From: Chryseobacterium glaciei
GTDB lineage: Bacteria; Bacteroidota; Bacteroidia; Flavobacteriales; Weeksellaceae
Direction of reading: 5' to 3'
Assembly (NCBI RefSeq): GCF_001648155.1
Contig: NZ_CP015199.1
Coordinates: 186,001-250,000, forward strand
DNA length: 64,000 nt
Shown: positions 16,041 through 24,053 of the stretch, piece after piece
How positions within the stretch are numbered: the first letter of the stretch is position 1
Layout of the letters: every line of letters begins with the position of its first letter
Made by a program: the position numbers and the translations under genes
The notes under the pieces: generated by a model
Told to the model about the DNA's origin: nothing
What the model saw: only the letters and a program-made list of their open reading frames with translations
The model's database searches: none

Positions 16041-16235
16041 ATGAAAAAGAGACACGAACAAAAATTAATCCTTCTAAGCATTGGTCTTTTGGTCGCCTTC
16101 AGTATTCCTATTTCATTGTTATTCAATAGTGAAAAGGAAGTTTTTGGCTACCCGATGATTTTGATTTACGTGTTCGCAGTCTGGATGATTTCCATTATTA
16201 TTTCTTTTGTAATCGTAAAAAAATATGATGAGTAG
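16041..16235 (+). CDS. Small membrane protein overlapping the sensor kinase
   Basis: The 64-residue protein has a basic N-terminus and two predicted helices (about 9-27 and 37-59). Its last codons overlap the start of the sensor kinase by 11 bp, indicating coupled translation. It resembles in size and topology the small partner subunits seen with some solute:sodium symporters. Since the downstream kinase begins with a symporter domain, a stabilising or modulating subunit is an attractive guess. Confidence 0.65.
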   Translation: MKKRHEQKLILLSIGLLVAFSIPISLLFNSEKEVFGYPMILIYVFAVWMISIIISFVIVKKYDE

Positions 16236-18927
16236 TTTCGCGTTATTTATCATTGTTTTGATCTATCTGGCACTTTTGTTCTTAGTCGCTCATTTGGCGG
16301 AGAAGAAAAAAAGCAAAGTCTGGATCAACAATCCTTACATTTACGCATTGTCTTTGGCTGTGTATTGCACGGCCTGGACGTACTACGGAAGCATTGGTGT
16401 TGCGGCTACGAGTGGACTTAATTATCTTCCGATTTACATTGGCCCCATCATAGTAATTCCGGCATGGATTTACATTAATACCAGAATTGTAAGGATTTCA
16501 AGGGTTAATAAAATCAGTAGTCTGGCAGATTTTATTTCGTTAAGATACGGGAACAGCAGAAGTTTCAGTGCAATTATTACGATCGTATGTCTTTTGGCGA
16601 TTGTTCCTTACATTGGTTTACAGATTAAGGCGATTTCCGAAACATTTCATTTGGTTACAGAAACGCCAATGTCTAAAAATATTTTGACTGATAATGCCAC
16701 TTTTGTTGTTGTTTTAATTGCTTTATTTTCATCTTATTATGGAACAAAATATGTAGATGCTTCTGAAAAACGTTTGGGAATTATTTCCGCTATTGCATTG
16801 GAAAGTTTTCTAAAATTATTCTTCATCATTATTTTAGGACTTTTCGTTATTTATTATGCTTTTGATGGGTTTTCAGACATTTATGAGAAGGCGAGTAAGT
16901 TTGAAGATTTTAAAGCAAAAAATACCTTCAACGGAATTGAAGGTGCGATGAACTGGATGGTTCTTTGTTTGATTTCAGGAACAGCAATTTGCATTCTTCC
17001 GAGACAGTTTCACACCTCGATTATTGAAAACAGACAGGAAAAACACATCAAAACTACGATTTGGTTTTTTCCTCTTTACTTATTGATTTTCACCATTTTT
17101 ATCTTCCCAATCGCTTGGGGTGGAAGGTTAATTTTTGATGGGCAAAACGTTAATCCGGAGTTCTACTCTATTTTAATTCCGCAACATTTTGATAATACTT
17201 TAATTACGGTTTTTGTATTTCTTGGAGGCTTAAGTTCTTGTATTTCAATGATTATCATTTCTGCGATTACTTTATCTATTATGCTTTCAAACAATTTAAT
17301 TATTCCTTACAGCTTATTGGGAAAATTTAAATCAGAAAATGAAGTTCAGAACACCAGAAACATTACCAACATTAGGAAATTCAGTATTTTCGCATTGATT
17401 ATCATGGCGTTTGGTTTTTATAAATATTTTATTTTAAAAACTTCGCTGGATTCTGTTGGTTTGATTTCATTTGTCGTGATTGGACAATTGGCTCCCGCAT
17501 TTTTTGGAGCATTATTCTGGAGAAGAGGAACATACAAAGGCGCAGTGATCGGATTGCTGGCAGGATTAGCAATTTGTTATTTCGGATTAATTATTCCACA
17601 ATATTACTTCTCTTATAATCAAGAATTAAAGGGAGTTTTGAGAGAAATGTATAATGCTTTTGATTTTTTCAGCATCTCTTTTTTGAGTAAAATTCCGCAG
17701 ATTTTCTTTTGGTCGATGCTCGTGAATACTGCTTTGTTTACCATTATTTCTGTTAGCGTAAAAGGAAATTATCGTGAAAGAAATTTCGCGGAATTATATG
17801 TTGATATTGATAAATACATTCAAAACCACGAAAATGCTTTCATTTGGCGCGGAACAGCTTATGTTTCAGACATTAAAAACATTCTTGAAAGGTTTTTAGG
17901 TAAAAATAAAACAGAACAGGCCTTAAGAATATTCAATTTAAAATACAGCATTGATTCCCAAACCGAGACTGCCGATTCAAGATTCATTAAATTTTCAGAA
18001 AACCTTTTGGCAGGGAGAATTGGAACTGCTTCTGCAAAGATTTTAATTGAAGGCGTAACAAAAGAAGATAAAATATCTTTAAAGGAAGTTTTAAATATTT
18101 TAGAGGAATCTAAAGAAAATATTACACTTAATAAAAAGCTAACCGAACAGTCGGATGAACTCCAAAAACTATCGGATGATTTAAGAAAAGCCAATGAAAG
18201 CCTAATTATCAAAGATCACCAAAAAGACGATTTCCTAGATTCTGTTGCTCATGAATTAAGAACTCCAATTACCGCGATTCGTTCGGCCGGAGAAATTTTA
18301 GCTGATGACGACGATATTCCTTTAGACATCAAAAGAGAATTTTTAAATAATATCATCACAGAATCCGATAGATTAAGCGAAATCATTAACGATATTTTAT
18401 ACTTAGATAAATTGGAACATGGTGAAATTGCCTTAAATATTCAACAAAATAATATTCTTGAAACCTATAAAAAATCTGTAAATCCACTTCTTCATTTAAT
18501 TCAGCAGAAAAACATTCATTTAAGCGAGGTAAATCTTTTAAATCAATTTATATTTGAATATGATGAAGCGAGGATGATTCAGTTATTTCAGAATATTTTG
18601 GGAAATGCTTTAAAATTCACAGACGATCAAGGAACGATACAAACTAAATTATCCGAAAAGGAAAATCAATTAACAATTAAAATCTTCAACACAGGAAAAA
18701 CAATTCCTGAAGAAGATCTGGAAATGATCTTTGATAAATTTTATCAATCTAAAAATCAAAATATCTTAAAACCAACCGGAAGCGGACTTGGATTGGCGAT
18801 TTCAAAGAAAATTGTACAAGCCCAAGGCGGAACCATAAAAGCAGAAAACAGCAGACTGGGCGTGACCTTCACCATCACCCTCTCCGAAAAAATAAAAGAG
18901 ATTAAAAATGAAGTTGAACACAATTAA
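16225..18927 (+). CDS. Symporter-type sensor histidine kinase (SSS-STAC-HisKA-HATPase), CrbS/CbrA-like
   Basis: The 900-residue protein starts with a sodium:solute symporter module of about 13 membrane helices (1 to about 515). A linker with the STAC-type helical segment LLAGRIGTASAKILIEGV (about 590-607) follows, then a coiled coil and a HisKA domain with phosphoacceptor H676 in SVAHELRTP. An HATPase domain (N box NILGNALKF, G box GSGLGLAISKK) ends the protein. No PAS domain is apparent, unlike typical CbrA/CrbS. Known relatives sense or gate small organic or amino acids; CrbS controls acetyl-CoA synthetase in gamma-proteobacteria. A receiver gene follows after 8 bp and the two acyl-CoA synthetases come next, so acetate or propionate sensing is likely by analogy. 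Confidence 0.88.
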   Translation: MMSSFALFIIVLIYLALLFLVAHLAEKKKSKVWINNPYIYALSLAVYCTAWTYYGSIGVAATSGLNYLPIYIGPIIVIPAWIYINTRIVRISRVNKISSLADFISLRYGNSRSFSAIITIVCLLAIVPYIGLQIKAISETFHLVTETPMSKNILTDNATFVVVLIALFSSYYGTKYVDASEKRLGIISAIALESFLKLFFIIILGLFVIYYAFDGFSDIYEKASKFEDFKAKNTFNGIEGAMNWMVLCLISGTAICILPRQFHTSIIENRQEKHIKTTIWFFPLYLLIFTIFIFPIAWGGRLIFDGQNVNPEFYSILIPQHFDNTLITVFVFLGGLSSCISMIIISAITLSIMLSNNLIIPYSLLGKFKSENEVQNTRNITNIRKFSIFALIIMAFGFYKYFILKTSLDSVGLISFVVIGQLAPAFFGALFWRRGTYKGAVIGLLAGLAICYFGLIIPQYYFSYNQELKGVLREMYNAFDFFSISFLSKIPQIFFWSMLVNTALFTIISVSVKGNYRERNFAELYVDIDKYIQNHENAFIWRGTAYVSDIKNILERFLGKNKTEQALRIFNLKYSIDSQTETADSRFIKFSENLLAGRIGTASAKILIEGVTKEDKISLKEVLNILEESKENITLNKKLTEQSDELQKLSDDLRKANESLIIKDHQKDDFLDSVAHELRTPITAIRSAGEILADDDDIPLDIKREFLNNIITESDRLSEIINDILYLDKLEHGEIALNIQQNNILETYKKSVNPLLHLIQQKNIHLSEVNLLNQFIFEYDEARMIQLFQNILGNALKFTDDQGTIQTKLSEKENQLTIKIFNTGKTIPEEDLEMIFDKFYQSKNQNILKPTGSGLGLAISKKIVQAQGGTIKAENSRLGVTFTITLSEKIKEIKNEVEHN

Positions 18928-18935
18928 AACACGAT

Positions 18936-19298
18936 ATGAAAAAGATAATCATTGCAGATGATGAGCACAAAATATTAATGTCACTGGAATACAGTTTCAA
19001 GAAAAATGGCTACGACGTTTACATCGCAAGAGACGGAACCGAAGTATTGGAATTTTTAAAAACCATGATTCCCGACGTCATTCTACTCGACATTATGATG
19101 CCAAATTTGGACGGATACAGTACGCTAGACAACATTAAACAAGACGAAAAATTAAAAGATACAAAAGTCATTTTTCTGAGCGCAAAAAACAATCCGAGAG
19201 ATATTGAAAAAGGCTTAGAAATGGGAGCTGATGCCTATGTTACAAAACCTTATTCTATTAAAAAATTGATGCAGCAGATTGAGGAAATGTTTGAATAG
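18936..19298 (+). CDS. Single-domain response regulator (receiver only)
   Basis: The 120-residue protein is one receiver domain: acidic pair D8/D9 in ADDE, phosphoacceptor D52 in LLDIMMP, S82 and K104 in the TKPY motif. There is no DNA-binding output domain. It follows the sensor kinase by 8 bp and is surely its partner. Because the known CrbR partners are DNA-binding, this version must act through protein contact, a phosphorelay or a separate output protein, which is not identified here. Confidence 0.9.
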   Translation: MKKIIIADDEHKILMSLEYSFKKNGYDVYIARDGTEVLEFLKTMIPDVILLDIMMPNLDGYSTLDNIKQDEKLKDTKVIFLSAKNNPRDIEKGLEMGADAYVTKPYSIKKLMQQIEEMFE

Positions 19299-19414
19299 AA
19301 TTTTATTTAAACACAAATATCACGAATAAATCACGCCAATAAAACACCCTAATTTGTGTCTTTTGTGAAAAAATTGGTGCAATTAGTGTTTAAAACCAAA
19401 CACAAAAAATTAAT

Positions 19415-21301
19415 ATGAACACAGAGAGTTTATTTAAACAAAGCATAGAAGACAAAGAGAATTTCTGGAAAGAACAGGCTCAGGAAATCGATTGGTTTGA
19501 ATTTCCTACCCAAATTCTTTCCAAAGATCAAAATGATTACGCCCAATGGTACTCCGATGGAAAACTGAATATGTGCTATTTGTGTATCGATAAACATATT
19601 GAAAACGGCTTCGGAGAGCAAATTGCCATTGTTTACGACTCTCCGGTTACCAATCAAAAAATACAATATACTTTCAATCAAGCGAAAGAAGAAATTTCAA
19701 AATTGGCGGGAGGCTTGGCTTCTTTGGGTTTAAAAAAAGGAGACACCGCCGTTATTTACATGCCGATGATTCCGCAGACGCTTTTTGCGATGTTGGCCTG
19801 CGCAAGAATTGGAGTCATTCATAATGTGGTTTTTGGAGGTTTTGCACCAAATGAATTGGTTGTGAGAATTGACGATTGCAAACCAAAAGCTTTAATCACA
19901 GCAACCGCAGGAGTAGAAATCGCCAAGAGAATTCCTTATTTGCCATTAGTTGAAAAAGCCATTGAACTCGCTCAGGATAAAGTTGAAAATATTATTGTTT
20001 ACAACAGAAAATTAGTTGAAAATCAACATGAAATGTTTGATGGATTAATTGACTATGAAGAATTAGTTCAAAAATCAAAACCTGTTGATTGTATTTCTGT
20101 TGAATCCACTCATCCACTCTATTTGCTATATACCTCAGGAACGACAGGAAAGCCAAAAGGAATTACCCGCGATACAGGAGGTTACGCCACTGCTTTGAAA
20201 TTTTCAATGAAATATATTTATGGAATTGAGCAAGGAGAAACATTTTGGGCAGCATCCGATTTTGGTTGGGCAGTAGGTCATAGTTTTTCGGTTTATGGAC
20301 CTTTAATTAACAGAAATACCACCATTATTTTCGAAGGAAAACCCATTATGACTCCCGATGCAGGAACATTTTGGAGAATCATTTCCGAATATAAAGTTTC
20401 TGCAATGTTTACAGCTCCAACGGCAATTCGAGCGATTAAAAAAGAAGATCCAAACGGAGAATTGGTCAAAAAATATGATTTAAGCCATTTCAAAAAACAG
20501 TTTTTGGCAGGTGAAAGATGTGATGTTGCCACGTTGGATTGGTTTGAAAAACATATCGGAGTGCCCGCAATCGATCATTGGTGGCAGACAGAATCTGGCT
20601 GGCCGATGTTAGGTTTAATGACTTTCGATGATAATTATAAAATCAAAAGAGCTGCTGCCGGAAAACCAATTCCGGGGTATGATATTAAGATTTTTGATGA
20701 AAATGGATATGAGTTGGATGCTCATCAGGAAGGTTATTTAATTATAAAACTTCCGCTTCCGCCTGGTTCATTATTAGGAATTTGGAATGATAACGAAAGA
20801 TTCCAAAACAGTTATTTGTCACAATATAAAGGCTATTATTTTTCCGGAGACGGAGCCATAAAAGATGAAGACGGTTATATTTTCATCACAGGAAGAGTGG
20901 ATGATGTGATCAATGTAGCAGGACACCGACTTTCAACGTCAGAAATGGAGGAAATTGTTTCGTCACATCCCGATGTTGCAGAATGTGCCGTTGTCGGAAT
21001 TGATGATGATCTGAAAGGTCAGATTCCTTTTGCAACGGTGGTTTTGAAGAATGGTTCAACAATTTCGGAAGAAGAGGTTGAAAAGGATATTGTAAAATCG
21101 GTTCGTGAAAAAATTGGAGCCGTTGCCTGTCTTAAAAATGTAATGATTGTCAAACGTTTGCCGAAAACACGTTCAGGAAAAATTTTAAGAAAGCTCATTA
21201 GAACATTATTAGACGGTAAGGAATTTCAGATTCCGTCAACGATTGATGATGAAAAAATCATTGAAGAAATTCAGCAAAAAATCGAGGAATATAGGGCTTA
21301 A
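19415..21301 (+). CDS. prpE: Propionyl-CoA synthetase (PrpE-like)
   Basis: The 628-residue AMP-forming acyl-CoA synthetase has the P-loop YTSGTTGKPKGI (about residue 239) followed by TRDTGGY, a pattern typical of PrpE rather than Acs, and the C-terminal acylatable lysine motif PKTRSGKI. It activates propionate (and often acetate) to the CoA ester with ATP. It lies between the two-component genes and acs on the same strand, so both substrates could be covered. Assignment over a second acetyl-CoA synthetase rests on motif flavour and length. Confidence 0.82.
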   Translation: MNTESLFKQSIEDKENFWKEQAQEIDWFEFPTQILSKDQNDYAQWYSDGKLNMCYLCIDKHIENGFGEQIAIVYDSPVTNQKIQYTFNQAKEEISKLAGGLASLGLKKGDTAVIYMPMIPQTLFAMLACARIGVIHNVVFGGFAPNELVVRIDDCKPKALITATAGVEIAKRIPYLPLVEKAIELAQDKVENIIVYNRKLVENQHEMFDGLIDYEELVQKSKPVDCISVESTHPLYLLYTSGTTGKPKGITRDTGGYATALKFSMKYIYGIEQGETFWAASDFGWAVGHSFSVYGPLINRNTTIIFEGKPIMTPDAGTFWRIISEYKVSAMFTAPTAIRAIKKEDPNGELVKKYDLSHFKKQFLAGERCDVATLDWFEKHIGVPAIDHWWQTESGWPMLGLMTFDDNYKIKRAAAGKPIPGYDIKIFDENGYELDAHQEGYLIIKLPLPPGSLLGIWNDNERFQNSYLSQYKGYYFSGDGAIKDEDGYIFITGRVDDVINVAGHRLSTSEMEEIVSSHPDVAECAVVGIDDDLKGQIPFATVVLKNGSTISEEEVEKDIVKSVREKIGAVACLKNVMIVKRLPKTRSGKILRKLIRTLLDGKEFQIPSTIDDEKIIEEIQQKIEEYRA

Positions 21302-21361
21302 ACAAGAAATTAAGCATAAATTTAATTATAAATAAATTCAAATTTCAAAAACGAAAGGGAT

Positions 21362-23269
21362 ATGAGAAATTACTTAATAGAAGATCTTCCGCATTATTTT
21401 GAAGAGTATAAAAACTCTATTAAAAATCCTAAAAAATTCTGGGACAAAATAGCAGATCAGAACTTCGTATGGTACCAAAGATGGAGCAAGGTTGTGAAGT
21501 ATGATATGAATGAAGCAAAAATCGTTTGGTTTAAAAATGCAAAATTAAATATCACTAAAAACTGTATCGACAGGCACTTAAATGAAAGAGGCGAAAAAAC
21601 CGCCATCATCTGGGAACCTAACGATCCGAAAGAAGCAGCACAACATATTTCTTACAACGAATTATACACTCGCGTCAACAAAACAGCCAATATTCTTAGA
21701 GATATGGGTATCGAAAAAGGTGACAGAGTCTGCATCTATCTTCCTATGATTCCTGAACTGGCTGTTACAATGTTGGCTTGTGCAAAATTAGGTGCGGTAC
21801 ATTCTGTTATTTTTGCAGGTTTTTCGGCATCTGCAGTGGCGTCTAGAATTAATGATTGTGAAGCTAAAATGATCATTACATCAGACGGAAGTTACAGAGG
21901 AAGCAAGGTTTTAGATCTAAAAAGCATTGTGGATGAAGCGTTGGAAAAAACCCCGACCATCGAAAATGTTTTGGTCGTAAAAAGAACTCACAACGAGATC
22001 AAAATGAAAGAAGGCAGGGATCATTGGATAGCTGATCTTTATGAAAAAGCCTCTCTGGATTTCGTAACTGTAATTATGGATGCAGAAGATCCGCTTTTCA
22101 TTCTATACACCTCAGGATCAACAGGAAAGCCAAAAGGAATGCTCCATACTTGCGCCGGATATATGGTTTACACTGCTTATACTTTTAAAAATATTTTTAA
22201 TTATCAGGAAAATGACATTTATTGGTGTACCGCAGACATCGGCTGGATCACGGGACATTCGTACATTCTTTACGGCCCTCTTTGTAACGGAGCTACCACG
22301 GTAATTTTTGAAGGAGTACCAACTTATCCTGAACCAGATCGTTTTTGGGAAGTTATTGAAAAACATAAGATTACACAATTCTATACTGCCCCAACTGCTA
22401 TTCGTTCATTAGCGAAAGAAAGTGCAGAATGGGTTGACAAACATGATTTGAGTTCATTAAAAGTAATCGGCTCCGTTGGAGAACCAATTAATGATGAGGC
22501 TTGGCATTGGTTCAATGATCATGTTGGAAGAAAAAAATGTCCGATTGTAGATACTTGGTGGCAGACAGAAACGGGTGGAATTATGATTTCACCACTTCCG
22601 TTCATTACTCCAACAAAACCTACTTATGCTACTCTACCTTTGCCTGGTGTTCAACCTGTTTTGATGGATGATAAGCGTAATGAAATTACAGGAAACCAAG
22701 TTACCGGAAACCTATGTATCCGTTTTCCTTGGCCGGGAATTGCCAGAACGATTTGGGGTGATCACCAAAGATATAAAGAAACTTATTTCACTGCTTTTCC
22801 GGGAAAATACTTTACAGGTGACGGCGCTTTGAGAGACGAAGTTGGATATTACAGAATTACAGGTCGTGTGGATGATGTTATCATTGTTTCAGGGCACAAT
22901 TTAGGAACAGCTCCCATTGAAGATAGCATCAATCAACATCCTGCCGTTGCAGAATCTGCGATTGTTGGCTATCCTCACGACATCAAAGGAAATGCTTTGT
23001 ACGGTTATGTCGTTTTAAAAGAAACAGGAGAAAGCCGTCAGAGAGAAAATCTTAAAAAAGAGATCAATCAATTAATTTCAGATCAGATTGGACCGATTGC
23101 TAAGTTGGATAAAATTCAATTCGTTTCAGGACTTCCAAAAACTCGTTCAGGCAAAATCATGCGTAGAATTTTGAGAAAAATTGCGGAAGGTGATTTTAAT
23201 AGTTTTGGAGATATTTCAACGTTATTAAATCCTGAAATTGTAGAGGAAATTAAGAACGAAAAAATATAA
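21362..23269 (+). CDS. acs: Acetyl-CoA synthetase
   Basis: The 635-residue AMP-forming synthetase has the P-loop YTSGSTGKPKGM (about 249), the TWWQTETGG segment and the C-terminal PKTRSGKIMRR motif whose lysine is acetylated in relatives to switch the enzyme off. It scavenges acetate to acetyl-CoA. It is the last gene of the plus-strand module that begins with the transporter and CrbS-like kinase. A hairpin terminator follows about 80 bp later. Confidence 0.94.
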   Translation: MRNYLIEDLPHYFEEYKNSIKNPKKFWDKIADQNFVWYQRWSKVVKYDMNEAKIVWFKNAKLNITKNCIDRHLNERGEKTAIIWEPNDPKEAAQHISYNELYTRVNKTANILRDMGIEKGDRVCIYLPMIPELAVTMLACAKLGAVHSVIFAGFSASAVASRINDCEAKMIITSDGSYRGSKVLDLKSIVDEALEKTPTIENVLVVKRTHNEIKMKEGRDHWIADLYEKASLDFVTVIMDAEDPLFILYTSGSTGKPKGMLHTCAGYMVYTAYTFKNIFNYQENDIYWCTADIGWITGHSYILYGPLCNGATTVIFEGVPTYPEPDRFWEVIEKHKITQFYTAPTAIRSLAKESAEWVDKHDLSSLKVIGSVGEPINDEAWHWFNDHVGRKKCPIVDTWWQTETGGIMISPLPFITPTKPTYATLPLPGVQPVLMDDKRNEITGNQVTGNLCIRFPWPGIARTIWGDHQRYKETYFTAFPGKYFTGDGALRDEVGYYRITGRVDDVIIVSGHNLGTAPIEDSINQHPAVAESAIVGYPHDIKGNALYGYVVLKETGESRQRENLKKEINQLISDQIGPIAKLDKIQFVSGLPKTRSGKIMRRILRKIAEGDFNSFGDISTLLNPEIVEEIKNEKI

Positions 23270-23348
23270 ATTAAGTTTAAAATTGAGATTTTATTTAGGT
23301 TGATAAAGATTAACTGCAAATATAAATTTAAACAAAAACATCAATAGG

Positions 23349-23375
23349 AACGGGCTTTAGCCCGTTTTCTTTTTT
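23349..23375 (+). terminator. Terminator-like hairpin after acs
   Basis: AACGGGC (23349-23355), loop TTTA, GCCCGTT (23360-23366), then a T-rich run to about 23375. A second hairpin with the same GGCTTTAGCC core follows at about 23390-23405. The remainder of the 304-bp gap to the next gene is very A/T-rich, with nothing else recognised. Confidence 0.7.
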
Positions 23376-23573
23376 AAGAATCTTATCGATTGGCTTTAGC
23401 CAAAACTTGAATTATAAATTAACAAAAATTTAAACACGCATTCAATAGACATTCTCATAAATTTTAACAATTAAATATAGATAAAATAATATAATATTAA
23501 TTTTATTAAATTAAATCCAATACATATGAGATTTAATTATTATCTTTAAGTACAAATTTAAAAACTATTGCTT

Positions 23574-23939
23574 ATGTCAAATATATTAGCTGGGTTATTT
23601 GAACATCACAGCGATTACAAACAACTCGAAACTGATCTTGAAAGCTCGGGATTCGGAAGTTCAGATTACATCGTATATCTTGATGATACACACCATTACT
23701 CTCAGTATATGACAAGTGTTTGTGTAAAAGATAAAGAACAAATAGACAATGCAAAGAGCATTTTTAATCAAAATTCTGTAGTAAAAACTTACTTGTTTGA
23801 AAATGTAAGTATAGAACAGGCCGATTTCAACACCATTAAAAGGCTTATTGATGCAAGAAACAGAGCGGAAATACATAATAGTCCCAATGTTAAAATAAAA
23901 GCTTCAAGCCATGGCATGGACTCTGAAGTTAAATTCTAA
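23574..23939 (+). CDS. Hypothetical small cytoplasmic protein
   Basis: The protein has 121 residues from the ATG at 23574; a TTG at 23568 is in frame upstream. It has no signal peptide or membrane helix. Its first half (LFEHHSDYKQLETDLESSGF, then DYIVYLDD) is reminiscent of short stress-protein domains with an alternating strand/helix pattern, but I do not recognise the family. It is flanked by terminators on both sides and therefore forms its own transcription unit upstream of the spoT gene. Confidence 0.65.
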   Translation: MSNILAGLFEHHSDYKQLETDLESSGFGSSDYIVYLDDTHHYSQYMTSVCVKDKEQIDNAKSIFNQNSVVKTYLFENVSIEQADFNTIKRLIDARNRAEIHNSPNVKIKASSHGMDSEVKF

Positions 23940-23964
23940 AAACAAAATTAAATACTAATAACCG

Positions 23965-23995
23965 AAAATCCGTAGAACGTTCTGCGGATTTTTTA
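23965..23995 (+). terminator. Intrinsic terminator after the 121-residue hypothetical gene
   Basis: AAAATCCG (23965-23972) pairs with CGGATTTT (23985-23992) around AGAAC/GTTCT, with a T-run to about 23994. It separates the small gene from spoT. Confidence 0.8.
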
Positions 23996-24053
23996 ATGCT
24001 TTGAAAAGTGGGAAAATTTTCGTATTTTCGTTTAAATATAGGCTTTTACACAA

